Assembly: GCA_000687695.1 (NCBI GenBank)
Contig: JHWZ01000003.1
Location: forward strand, 62,001-126,000
Direction of reading: 5' to 3'
DNA: 64,000 nt
From: Lachnospiraceae bacterium P6B14
GTDB lineage: Bacteria; Bacillota; Clostridia; Lachnospirales; Lachnospiraceae
Shown here: in pieces, positions 17,332 through 25,924 of the stretch
Layout of the letters: each line of letters begins with the position of its first letter
How positions within the stretch are numbered: position 1 is the first letter of the stretch
Program-made: the position numbers and the translations under genes
The notes under the pieces: model-generated
Seen by the model: the letters and a program-made list of their open reading frames with translations, nothing else
The model's database searches: none
What the model was told of the DNA's origin: nothing

Positions 17332-17348
17332 GTTTCCTCCCTCAAAAA

Positions 17349-17377
17349 AGTATAATTCTAAAGTAACCTATTAAAAG
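17349..17377 (-). promoter_or_regulatory. Weak promoter with toxin-antitoxin-like operator
   Basis: Plus-strand TATAATTCTAAAGTAA (17351-17366) matches the toxin-antitoxin operator TATAACTCTAAAGTTA at 14 of 16 positions. On the minus strand it overlaps a -10 (TATACT) exactly as in the toxin promoter. The -35 is poor. Confidence 0.55.
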
Positions 17378-17517
17378 CTATTATATAAATATATATAAAG
17401 TCAAGGGTTTTTTCATGATAGCGGTAAATGCGACTGCCTGAAATACCGGAAGCTAACAACGCTTGCCCTGCCTTGATGAGCTAAACCATTTTTTTATCCG
17501 ATTTAGAAAATTTTTGC

Positions 17518-17546
17518 TTGAAATTCACCTCGAAAAATGGTAAAAT
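17518..17546 (+). promoter_or_regulatory. SigA-type promoter for the PilZ gene
   Basis: TTGAAA (17518-17523), 17-bp spacer, TAAAAT (17541-17546). The rest of the gap from 17380 to here shows nothing recognisable. Confidence 0.65.
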
Positions 17547-17588
17547 ATGTCTATCTTTTCTTTTTTACCAAGGAGGTTATAGGATATT

Positions 17589-17933
17589 ATGATCGATATG
17601 AGAAGAGAGCGCCGTTGGCCGGCGAGTTTGAAACTCGAGATTTCGTCGCTATTTAAACAGGACAATGAAAAAATAGAGAACGTCGATGCTCCGATCGAGA
17701 TCGTCGATGTGTCACATGCAGGTATCGGATTCCGTACCGAGAGTGTTCTTCCGGTGGGATACTATTTCAATGCTCGTCTGGTATTCGGCGAGAAGGATGC
17801 GCTTAACTGCGTAGTACGTATCCTCAGAAAGCAGGAAGACGGCGACGGATTTATCTATGGTTGCGAGATCGTGGGTGCTGCTTCTATCATGGATTATGTT
17901 GTAAATGATTATGCGGCATCATTGAACGAGTGA
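17589..17933 (+). CDS. PilZ-domain cyclic-di-GMP receptor
   Basis: A 114-residue stand-alone PilZ protein. Both c-di-GMP-binding motifs are present: RxxxR near the N-terminus (RRERRW) and DxSxxG as DVSHAGIGF, followed by the beta-barrel strands. AAGGAGG lies upstream; ATG 17598 is an alternative start. Such proteins transmit c-di-GMP levels to motility, secretion or envelope machinery. A stem-loop separates it from the RND transporter gene, so a functional link between them is possible but unproven. Confidence 0.88.
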   Translation: MIDMRRERRWPASLKLEISSLFKQDNEKIENVDAPIEIVDVSHAGIGFRTESVLPVGYYFNARLVFGEKDALNCVVRILRKQEDGDGFIYGCEIVGAASIMDYVVNDYAASLNE

Positions 17934-17952
17934 GCAGAAAACAGATTGTATA

Positions 17953-17990
17953 GGCAAGTTGTCGCCGAGAGGTGATGACTTGCCTTTGTT
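17953..17990 (+). terminator. Likely terminator or attenuator
   Basis: GGCAAGT ... ACTTGCC stem with an imperfect inner stem, then TTTGTTTT, between the PilZ gene and the RND transporter. Confidence 0.55.
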
Positions 17991-18013
17991 TTACAAAGGG
18001 GAAAGAAAAAACA

Positions 18014-21000
18014 ATGTCAAAATTCAGTGTAAGAAAACCGTATACGGTCCTGGTCGGAGTCGTGATCGTGCTGGTGCTCGGATATCTGTCGTTCACCAAC
18101 ATGAGCATGGATTTTTTGCCAAGCATGGAAATGCCGTACGCGATAGTAATGACGCAGTATCCGGGCGCGAGTCCGGAGGAGGTCGAGATGGCCGTAACAT
18201 CGCCTGTAGAGTCGGCGATGGCGCGTATCAGTAACGTCAAAGAAATATCATCCATATCGAATCCGAACATGTCCATCGTTATCATGGAGTTCGAGGACGG
18301 CACGGACATGAACGGAACGTCCATCGATATGAGGGAGAGTCTCGACACCATACGCTCGTACTGGGATGATTCGATCGGTAATCCGACCATCATGAAGATC
18401 AATCCGGATATGATGCCGATACTCGTTGCGGCGATACGCTTCAATGGCAAGGATGCTATTGAGGTTTCAAAAAGAGCAAACGACGATATTATCCCTGAGA
18501 TCGAAAGCGTCGGCGGAGTCGCATCCGTGCAGTCCGTCGGTCAGATCGAGGAAAAGATCGAGGTCGTTCTCAGACAGGACAAGATAGACCAGGTGAATCA
18601 GAGGGTGATAAACGCTCTCGACAAGAAGTTTGAAAAGGCCGAGAAAAAGATAGACAAAGGCCAGAAAAAGATCGATGACGGCAAGTCTACACTCAAGTCT
18701 AAAAAAGACGAAGCTGCCGGCAAGATCGCACAGGGCGGAGCGAAGCTCAATCAGGCCAGCTCTGAGATAACTGAGGGTCTTAACAAGATTGACGAACAGA
18801 TACAAAAGATAAAGACCCAGCAGAAAAAGCTTCTGAAGTCGGAAAAGGAAGCAAAAAAGGGAAAGACAGCCATAGCTGCGGCAAAGAAGGAGCTCGAGTC
18901 TACCATAACCAATCTGAAAAATGCTAAAACCGCTCTTTCCGCTGCAAAGGATACACTTGCAAACTTAAAGACTCAGATAGATGCACTCGAGGCGAAGTTA
19001 AAGACTGCGGATGCCGACGAGAAGCAGGAGATCGAGACACAGCTTAACTCGCTTAAAACAATGCGGGATAAAATCCTCGAAGAGATGAAAAAATACGACG
19101 TCGAGGAGAGTGAGATCGATGACAAGCTCACTGAGATCGACGAAGGTCTCACACAGGCTGAGGCAGGCCTCGCCGAGGTAAAGACAAAGGAGAAAGACCT
19201 TAACAAAGGACTCAAGCAAATCTCGACTGCAAAGAAAAAAATAAAGGCCGGACTTTCAAAGCTTACAGCCATGAAAAGTCAGCTTTCTACCGGGAAGCTT
19301 TCCACCGCAAAGGCTATGGAGCAGCTGAACAAACAGCAGATACTCGCAGGTATAGAGATGAGTGTTGCTCAGGCAGGACTTAACAGCGGTGCGAGCGAGC
19401 TTAAGAAGGCAAAGACTGAGTTTAACAAGACCAAAAAGACCACGAAAGAGAACATGGATCTCAACAAGCTCCTCACAAAGGAGATGCTCGAAGGAATACT
19501 CAGGGCTGAGAACTTCGAGATGCCGGCAGGAAATGTTAACGAGGATGATGCAACTTACCTGGTTAAGGTCGGAAACAAGATAACATCCGATACGGATATA
19601 AAGGATCTCGTACTACTTGATTTCGATATGGATGAGCTCGATCCGATCAGGCTCGGAGATGTTTGCGATGTATCGGTTACAAACAATGCCGATGATGTAT
19701 ACACTGTCGTAAACGGTGAGCCCGCTGTGGCTGTTATCCTTCAGAAGCAGTCCGGATACTCCACGGGAGATGTCACGGATGCGGTTTTGGAGAGATTTGA
19801 AACTCTTAAAAAAGAATACTCCGATCTCGATATCACCGTAATGATGGATCAGGGTATTTATATAGATCTCGTCGTTGGAGCGGTGGGACAGAACCTTTTG
19901 TTCGGTGGTGTTCTCGCCATAGTTATCCTGCTTCTCTTCCTTTGGGATCTCAGACCTACCTTTATCGTTGCCTGCTCGATCCCATTGAGTTTGGTGGGCG
20001 CAGTGGTTGCGATGTATTTTTCGGGAGTAACACTGAACATCATCTCACTTTCGGGACTGGCGCTCGGTGTAGGAATGCTTGTCGATAACTCTGTCGTAGT
20101 TATAGAGAATATTTACAGAATGAGGCATGCCGGCCTCAATATAAGGAGTGCCGCCATACTCGGAGCCAAGCAGGTTGCCGGGGCGATAGTCGCGTCTACG
20201 CTCACTACGGTCTGCGTGTTTGCTCCGATCGTTTTTACGGAGGGTATAACAAGGCAGCTCTTCTCTGATCTGGGACTGACTCTGGCATACACGCTTTTGG
20301 CGTCCCTCATCATAGCGATGACCCTGGTACCGGCGATGTCATCCGGAATGCTCAGGAGAGCAAAGGAAAAGGAGCCGCGTCTGATCCGCGCTCTTCAGAA
20401 CGGATACGCGAGGATACTTCGTCCGATGCTCAGAGTCAAGTTCCTTGTATTGTTGGTTGCTTTCGGACTTCTCGGACTTTTTGCATATCTGGCAGTTCAG
20501 AGCGGAACTACCATGATCCCTGATATGGAGAGCCCGCAGATGACGATAAATCTGTCCGTGGATGAGGAAAAGGATTTCTCCGAGCTGAGAGAGATTTCCG
20601 ATGAGGTGCTCGAAAGACTTCAGACTGTCCCGGATATTGACAAGATAGGAGCCTTTGCAGGTGGAAACTCGTTTATGTCTCTGATGAACTCCAGATCGGG
20701 AGGTAGTAACTCCATCTCCATGTACGGACTTCTCAAGGATGAGCGTACCATGTCGAACGATGAGATCCGAGACATGATAGAGGAAAAAACAAAGGATATC
20801 GATGCCGAGGTCAAGGTGAACATGCAGGCTATGGATATGTCATCTCTTACCGGAGAGGGTATCCGTATTGATATAAAAGGACGAAACTTGGATACTCTTC
20901 GCGAGATATCGGAAGAGCTTATGGAAAGGGTAAAATCAGTAAAGGGAACCATAGATGTCACCAACGAGCTTGAGAACTCCGGAAAAGAGTTCAGGGTCCA

Positions 21001-22087
21001 GGTTGACAAGGCGAAGGCGATGAGGTATTCGCTCACCGTTGCGCAGGTGTTCTCAGAGGTCAAGAAAAAGGTCGCTGAGGCCACTTCGTCTTCAAAGATA
21101 TCCACGGATACAAACGATTATAATGTGTTTATAAAATCCCAGAATGATGAGGATCTGACCAGAGATCTCCTTCGCAGTATGAAGATAGATTACACAGATG
21201 CTCAGACACAGAAAAAGAAGTCGGTAACTCTTTCAAAAATAGCCTCATTCGAGACCGTACCATCGCCTGTTGCCATAAAGCATCACGGCCAGTCCAGAAC
21301 CGTATCCGTCAAAGGAGCGGTGGATGAAGGTTATATCACATCGGAGGTATCCGCTGAGGTTGAAAAGGCGGTATCCGCATATGAGCCGCCGGCAGGCTAT
21401 ACCGTAGAACTTAACGGTGAAAATGAGACAACACAGGAATCTCTCAAGCAGGTAGGACTGATGATGGTACTGGCTGTGCTTCTGATGTACCTGATCATGG
21501 TCGCTCAGTTCCAGGGACTCTTGTCACCGTTTATCATCATGTTCACGATACCTTTGGCGTTTACGGGAGGCTTTATCGGACTGTGGATCTCCGGAAGCGA
21601 GGTCAGCGTGATCTCGATGATCGGATTCGTAATGCTGTCAGGTATCATCGTAAACAACGGTATCGTACTTGTCGACTATACAAACCAGCTTCGTACCATC
21701 GGAAAGGGTATGGAGAAGAGAGAGGCTATCGTGGAGGCCGGACGTACACGTCTGCGCCCGATACTCATGACAGCCATAACAACCGTCCTCGGCCTCGTCC
21801 CGATGGTCGTAGGAAAGCAGATGGGATCGGATATGTCCAGACCGATGGCCATAGTCGTTATCGGTGGACTTGTCTACGGTACCCTCTTGACCCTGTTCGT
21901 GGTACCATGTATGTATGACCTGTTTGCGAGAAAGCATATGAAATCACAGGCTGAGATCGAGGCTTTGGAGGAACAGATCTCGGATTCAGAGCTCAAGAGG
22001 ATAGAGATGAGCGGATTCAGGGATGCTGACGCCCCCGTAGAAGCAGAGGCAGAAGACAAAGGAGAAGCAATAGAAGATGGTGAGTAA
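18014..22087 (+). CDS. RND-family efflux transporter with a long coiled-coil insertion
   Basis: A 1357-residue protein, about 300 longer than typical AcrB/HAE1 permeases. TM1 (KPYTVLVGVVIVLVLGYLSF), the TM2-TM6 block (from NLLFGGVLAIVILLLFLWD) and the C-terminal TM7-TM12 block are recognisable. The proton-relay position reads GMLVDNSVVVIENIY, keeping the first Asp. Inside the first porter domain, about residues 197-490 form a Lys/Glu/Ala-rich heptad coiled coil. No membrane-fusion or outer-membrane partner is encoded nearby, as expected for a one-membrane cell. ATG 18014 follows AAAGGGGAAAG. The substrate is unknown. Confidence 0.88.
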   Translation: MSKFSVRKPYTVLVGVVIVLVLGYLSFTNMSMDFLPSMEMPYAIVMTQYPGASPEEVEMAVTSPVESAMARISNVKEISSISNPNMSIVIMEFEDGTDMNGTSIDMRESLDTIRSYWDDSIGNPTIMKINPDMMPILVAAIRFNGKDAIEVSKRANDDIIPEIESVGGVASVQSVGQIEEKIEVVLRQDKIDQVNQRVINALDKKFEKAEKKIDKGQKKIDDGKSTLKSKKDEAAGKIAQGGAKLNQASSEITEGLNKIDEQIQKIKTQQKKLLKSEKEAKKGKTAIAAAKKELESTITNLKNAKTALSAAKDTLANLKTQIDALEAKLKTADADEKQEIETQLNSLKTMRDKILEEMKKYDVEESEIDDKLTEIDEGLTQAEAGLAEVKTKEKDLNKGLKQISTAKKKIKAGLSKLTAMKSQLSTGKLSTAKAMEQLNKQQILAGIEMSVAQAGLNSGASELKKAKTEFNKTKKTTKENMDLNKLLTKEMLEGILRAENFEMPAGNVNEDDATYLVKVGNKITSDTDIKDLVLLDFDMDELDPIRLGDVCDVSVTNNADDVYTVVNGEPAVAVILQKQSGYSTGDVTDAVLERFETLKKEYSDLDITVMMDQGIYIDLVVGAVGQNLLFGGVLAIVILLLFLWDLRPTFIVACSIPLSLVGAVVAMYFSGVTLNIISLSGLALGVGMLVDNSVVVIENIYRMRHAGLNIRSAAILGAKQVAGAIVASTLTTVCVFAPIVFTEGITRQLFSDLGLTLAYTLLASLIIAMTLVPAMSSGMLRRAKEKEPRLIRALQNGYARILRPMLRVKFLVLLVAFGLLGLFAYLAVQSGTTMIPDMESPQMTINLSVDEEKDFSELREISDEVLERLQTVPDIDKIGAFAGGNSFMSLMNSRSGGSNSISMYGLLKDERTMSNDEIRDMIEEKTKDIDAEVKVNMQAMDMSSLTGEGIRIDIKGRNLDTLREISEELMERVKSVKGTIDVTNELENSGKEFRVQVDKAKAMRYSLTVAQVFSEVKKKVAEATSSSKISTDTNDYNVFIKSQNDEDLTRDLLRSMKIDYTDAQTQKKKSVTLSKIASFETVPSPVAIKHHGQSRTVSVKGAVDEGYITSEVSAEVEKAVSAYEPPAGYTVELNGENETTQESLKQVGLMMVLAVLLMYLIMVAQFQGLLSPFIIMFTIPLAFTGGFIGLWISGSEVSVISMIGFVMLSGIIVNNGIVLVDYTNQLRTIGKGMEKREAIVEAGRTRLRPILMTAITTVLGLVPMVVGKQMGSDMSRPMAIVVIGGLVYGTLLTLFVVPCMYDLFARKHMKSQAEIEALEEQISDSELKRIEMSGFRDADAPVEAEAEDKGEAIEDGE

Positions 22088-22766
22088 AAATACTCCGGGC
22101 TACATCAGCCGTTACAGAAGGACTAATCTTATATGGCTTACCGTATGGGTTTTAATAGGTGTGGCCATATTCGTTACGGGTATACTTATCTGGACTACCA
22201 GAGCGAATATCCTTACCGTGCTGGCCGTGCTCATGGTGCTGCCGGGAGCAAAACGGATAGTGGCTCTTATCGCCGTGGGAAAGAAAAAGTCGGTCGCTGC
22301 GGAACGCTGTAAGAAAATAGAAGAAGCGACAGATCCGTATATCTACGGTGGGACGCTCGATACTCATGAGTATGAGCCCGAAGAGCCCGATGAAGATGAT
22401 GAGCAGGATAAGGAGGACGCTGATTCTACAAAAGAAGAACGCGGTTCCTTCGATGAGAAAGAGATCCCCTGGAATGTGATCTTTACCGATTACATCTTTA
22501 CCTCTACGGAAAAGATAATGATGCTTGATTTTTTGATTATCACGTATGGGACCATTTTTATACTACCATCGTCGACTAATCAGGATCAGGAGTATGTGAA
22601 GAAATACCTGACCGAAGGTATAACCAGGTGGTCTTCGGCATTTGACATCAGATTTGTCTGGGATGATGACAAGCTGGTGTCTGAGATGAAGGAGAGAAAT
22701 GAAAAGGATGCGCCTCTCAGAGACAGGAGAGAGGTCATCGCCTATCTGCAGTCATTGGCTATGTAA
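22077..22766 (+). CDS. Two-TM membrane protein coupled to the RND transporter
   Basis: A 229-residue protein starting inside the last codons of the RND gene (11-base overlap), which implies translational coupling. Two adjacent TMs (about residues 17-38 and 42-60) are followed by an acidic linker rich in Glu/Asp (about 98-122) and a soluble C-terminal domain. I recognise no family. A role with the transporter is suggested only by the overlap. Confidence 0.7.
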   Translation: MVSKNTPGYISRYRRTNLIWLTVWVLIGVAIFVTGILIWTTRANILTVLAVLMVLPGAKRIVALIAVGKKKSVAAERCKKIEEATDPYIYGGTLDTHEYEPEEPDEDDEQDKEDADSTKEERGSFDEKEIPWNVIFTDYIFTSTEKIMMLDFLIITYGTIFILPSSTNQDQEYVKKYLTEGITRWSSAFDIRFVWDDDKLVSEMKERNEKDAPLRDRREVIAYLQSLAM

Positions 22767-22783
22767 GATAAAGAGAGGAAATC

Positions 22784-23833
22784 ATGCGCGAGCTAAAGAT
22801 CGGATCAAATGATGCCGGGCAGCGGTTTGACAAATACCTTCGGAAATATCTGAAGGAGGCGTCAGGCGGCTTCATCTACAAGATGCTCCGCAAAAAGAAT
22901 ATAAAGCTTAATGATGCAAGGGCGGATGGTCGCGAGATCCTCAGAGAGGGAGACGTGGTGAAGCTATGGCTTGGTGAGGATACGATAGAGAAGTTCAGGG
23001 GGAATCTATCGGTATCGTGGGATGAGGTCCCGCCTTTAAAGCCGGAGGATATCCTGTATGAGGATAAAGATATCCTGGTGATAAAAAAGGCTGTCGGTGA
23101 GCTGTCTCAAAAGGCAGGTCCCAAGGATATAAGTATAAACGAGAGGATGCTCTCTTATCTGTATAAAAACGGGAGTTGGGATCCGTCAGGAACCTTTACG
23201 CCCGGTATCTGTAACCGTCTTGACAGAAACACCTCCGGGATAGTGCTTGCCGGAAAGTCACTTCTCGGGACGCAGGTTCTGTCCGAGCTTATCAAAAACA
23301 GACGGATCCGAAAGTTTTATCATACAATAGTAGAAAACGACGCTTCCAAGGATCTATCCCCGAAAGACAACGGAAAAAACTCTGAGTCGTCTCTTTTGTA
23401 CTTGCAAGCAGAAGACACTCGTGGTATAATTAAAAATGGCGCTTCTGAGGAAGAAATGGATGAGGGATGGTATTTGATCCATGCATATCTGAAGAAGGAT
23501 GAAAAAACAAATCGTGTCGCATTGTATGATGAGCCCGGAGAAGGACTGAGCGAGATCCGCACGGCGTACAGGATCATCGATGTGTTTTTCGATGAGAGCT
23601 CCGGACGAACTCTCTCGAAGCTTGAGGTCGAGCTGATCACCGGAAAGACTCATCAGATAAGAGCACACCTGGCTTCGATAGGACATCCGCTCGCAGGAGA
23701 CAAAAAATACGGTGGACACGGAGCTTTGGGATATTATCTCGATGCGTATAAGGTGGTTTTTCCTGAGGATGACCGTCTGTCATCGGATATATCAGGGAAA
23801 GAGGTGACAGCTGTCACCGGAGATACGTTTTAA
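22784..23833 (+). CDS. RluA-family 23S rRNA pseudouridine synthase
   Basis: A 349-residue protein with an N-terminal S4 RNA-binding domain (GQRFDKYLRKYL ... REGDVVKLWL) and a pseudouridine synthase domain containing the catalytic Asp in CNRLDRNTSG and the C-terminal GKTHQIRAHLASIGHPLAGDKKYG. The domain order matches RluC/RluD-like enzymes that isomerise uridines in large-subunit rRNA. The exact target base cannot be read from sequence. It starts 17 bases after the preceding gene. Confidence 0.93.
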   Translation: MRELKIGSNDAGQRFDKYLRKYLKEASGGFIYKMLRKKNIKLNDARADGREILREGDVVKLWLGEDTIEKFRGNLSVSWDEVPPLKPEDILYEDKDILVIKKAVGELSQKAGPKDISINERMLSYLYKNGSWDPSGTFTPGICNRLDRNTSGIVLAGKSLLGTQVLSELIKNRRIRKFYHTIVENDASKDLSPKDNGKNSESSLLYLQAEDTRGIIKNGASEEEMDEGWYLIHAYLKKDEKTNRVALYDEPGEGLSEIRTAYRIIDVFFDESSGRTLSKLEVELITGKTHQIRAHLASIGHPLAGDKKYGGHGALGYYLDAYKVVFPEDDRLSSDISGKEVTAVTGDTF

Positions 23834-23866
23834 TACTTGACATTTATTCAGACTGGAGGAATGAAA

Positions 23867-24412
23867 ATGGGAAAGGCTTTAATGGTTTTTGCAGATGGCT
23901 TTGAGACAGTTGAGGCATTGATGACAGTTGATATCCTAAGACGCGGGGGCGTCGAGGTGACTATGGCATCAATTTACGACAGTGTAGAGGTTACAAGCTC
24001 GCAGGATGTCACGATAAAGACTGATTCCCTTCTGAAAAATGAAAACATAATGGAGTACGATATCATCATACTTCCGGGAGGACAGCCCGGGACTACCAAT
24101 CTCGGACAGAGTAATGATGTCAAGCTTGCAGTGATGGCCATGAACGGCGTAAAGAAGTGGATCGCTGCTATATGTGCGGCTCCCACCGTGTTCGGTATGT
24201 ATGGCATCCTGAACGGGAAAAAAGCCTGTTGTTATCCGGGGCTCGAGGAAAGTCTCACGGGTGCCGAGGTGACATACGATAACGTTACTATAGACGGGAA
24301 CATCATTACGAGCAGAGGTCTGGGGACAGCGCTTGACTTCGCGCTCGCGATCCTTGAGCAGCTCACAAGTACAGCTAAATCAGCTATGATAAGAAAGTCG
24401 GTTGTTGCCTGA
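23867..24412 (+). CDS. DJ-1/PfpI (ThiJ/YajL-like) family protein
   Basis: A 181-residue protein of the DJ-1 superfamily: FADGFETVEALMTVDILRRGG at the N-terminus, IILPGG and the nucleophile-elbow Cys in AAICAAPTVFG, with SRGLGTALDFALAILE at the end. The conserved Glu (FADGFE) that tunes the Cys is present. Members act as stress-protective chaperones or deglycases; activity here is unproven. ATG 23867 has GGAGG seven bases upstream. Its stop overlaps the recU start (TGATG). Confidence 0.92.
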   Translation: MGKALMVFADGFETVEALMTVDILRRGGVEVTMASIYDSVEVTSSQDVTIKTDSLLKNENIMEYDIIILPGGQPGTTNLGQSNDVKLAVMAMNGVKKWIAAICAAPTVFGMYGILNGKKACCYPGLEESLTGAEVTYDNVTIDGNIITSRGLGTALDFALAILEQLTSTAKSAMIRKSVVA

Positions 24413-24945
24413 TGGGTACATGGAACTCGAGGGGGCTTAGGGGTTCATATCTTGAGGAACTCATAAACCTCACCATAGAAAAATATCGCGAAAAGAACCT
24501 GGCCCTGATACAGAAGGTTCCGACGCCCATCACGCCCATGAAGATAGACAAACAGACGCGTCATATAACACTCGCTTATTTCGATCAAAAAAGTACCGTC
24601 GACTATATCGGCGTTGTACAGGGAGTGCCGGTTTGCTTTGACGCAAAGGAGTGCCAAAAGGATTCTTTTCCTCTGGCCAATATTCACGAGCATCAGTATC
24701 GTTTCATGGAGGATTTTGAGTCTCAGGATGGGATATCCTTTCTGGTGATCTATTTCAAAGATCGTGACTCTTTTTATTATCTTCCGTTTTCTGCCCTGAA
24801 AAGCTTTTGGACCCGTATGGAATCAGGTGGTCTGAAGCATTTCAAATACTCTGAACTTGACCCCGCATACGAGATATCGGATTGCTCGGGAACGTTCGTG
24901 CATTTTCTCGAACCATTGCAGCGGGATCTGTCCTCGCGCCCTTGA
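24412..24945 (+). CDS. recU: Holliday junction resolvase RecU
   Basis: A 177-residue RecU, the Gram-positive junction-resolving nuclease acting with RuvAB. The family N-terminus (NSRGLRGSYLEELINLT), the metal-site region with Asp and Glu in GVPVCFDAKEC, and FPLANIHEHQYRFMEDFE are all evident. The length fits the family (about 170-200). It overlaps the preceding gene by one base. Its stop codon lies within the -35 of the tRNA-Gly promoter. Confidence 0.95.
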   Translation: MGTWNSRGLRGSYLEELINLTIEKYREKNLALIQKVPTPITPMKIDKQTRHITLAYFDQKSTVDYIGVVQGVPVCFDAKECQKDSFPLANIHEHQYRFMEDFESQDGISFLVIYFKDRDSFYYLPFSALKSFWTRMESGGLKHFKYSELDPAYEISDCSGTFVHFLEPLQRDLSSRP

Positions 24946-24970
24946 CAAAATCGGCGTTTTATCGTAAAAT
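24942..24970 (+). promoter_or_regulatory. SigA-type promoter for tRNA-Gly
   Basis: TTGACA (24942-24947), 17-bp spacer, TAAAAT (24965-24970), 11 bases before the tRNA. Confidence 0.8.
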
Positions 24971-24980
24971 ATTGATTGTT

Positions 24981-25050
24981 GCAGGATTAGTACATCGGTA
25001 GTATGCCAGCTTCCCAAGCTGGAGAGGCGAGTTCGATTCTCGTATCCTGC
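24981..25050 (+). tRNA. tRNA-Gly (anticodon CCC)
   Basis: A 70-nt cloverleaf with a 7-bp acceptor stem GCAGGAT/ATCCTGC, D-arm with CGGTA, anticodon stem CCAGC/GCTGG around TTCCCAA (anticodon CCC, reads GGG), and T-loop TTCGATT. No CCA is encoded. A run of eight Ts follows directly, so it probably ends transcription in part before the next gene. Confidence 0.95.
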
Positions 25051-25076
25051 TTTTTTTTATATACAGGAGGTGCTTT

Positions 25077-25859
25077 ATGAAATCATCACCCGAAATTCTT
25101 TCATCATACGCCACGACTGCGAAGGCGAAGACCACGCTTCCGATATGGAAGCTGATCCTTTCCGGAGTATTCGCAGGCTTTTTTATCGCCCTTGGCGGAC
25201 TCGGATCTCAGGTGGCTGCTACGGCGGTAGGAGGAACGGCAGGAAAGCTTGTAGGAGCCTGCGTGTTCCCGGTCGGACTGTTTTTGGTCGTGACGGTAGG
25301 CGTTGAGCTCTTTACGGGCAACTGTCTTTTGGTCGCACCGTGGTTCAGGGAATCAGGCAGCACACAAAGAACGGTGAAGGGTGTTGGCATCCTGAAGAAC
25401 TGGTTGTTTGTATATCTGGGAAACTTTGTCGGTGGATTTTTGCTGGCACTGGCAGTAGTCAATTCAAATATGGACAAGATGTTTGACGGAGCACTGGGGC
25501 AGGCCATGATGTCCGCAGCTGCATCAAAGATGGCGATCGATCCTGTAGAGGCGGTGATCAAGGCCATCCTTTGTAATATTCTGGTATGCCTTGCAGTATG
25601 GGTGGCTATGGGCTCGACGAGTCTCGGAGGAAAAGCGATAGCGGTATTTGCGCCGGTCATGCTTTTCGTACTCTGCGGGTTTGAGCATAGCGTTGCGAAT
25701 ATGTATTTTATTCCGACAGGCCTGTTCCTTGGAGCAGAAGGCAGTGTCGGTTCATTTTTGATAAACAATCTTCTTCCGGTAACGATAGGTAACATATTCG
25801 GCGGAGCCGTTATCGTCGGCGGAGGAGTGTGGGCACTTTATGCGAAGCATGAGAAATGA
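25077..25859 (+). CDS. Formate/nitrite transporter family channel
   Basis: A 260-residue FNT protein with six TM segments. It shows the pore features GGLGSQVAATAVGG, VVTVGVELFTGNCLL, LVCLAVWVAMGS and the central-histidine segment CGFEHSVANMYFIPTG. Pentameric channels of this family carry formate, nitrite, hydrosulfide or lactate with protons; in a fermentative anaerobe formate export is likeliest, but this is inferred. CAGGAGG precedes ATG 25077. It follows the tRNA by 26 bases. Confidence 0.92.
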   Translation: MKSSPEILSSYATTAKAKTTLPIWKLILSGVFAGFFIALGGLGSQVAATAVGGTAGKLVGACVFPVGLFLVVTVGVELFTGNCLLVAPWFRESGSTQRTVKGVGILKNWLFVYLGNFVGGFLLALAVVNSNMDKMFDGALGQAMMSAAASKMAIDPVEAVIKAILCNILVCLAVWVAMGSTSLGGKAIAVFAPVMLFVLCGFEHSVANMYFIPTGLFLGAEGSVGSFLINNLLPVTIGNIFGGAVIVGGGVWALYAKHEK

Positions 25860-25924
25860 GATTATGTCGGTGTGTGATCTGATGCATGAAAAAAAGGAGC
25901 CGGCGCTCCGGAATGGTGGTAGAT

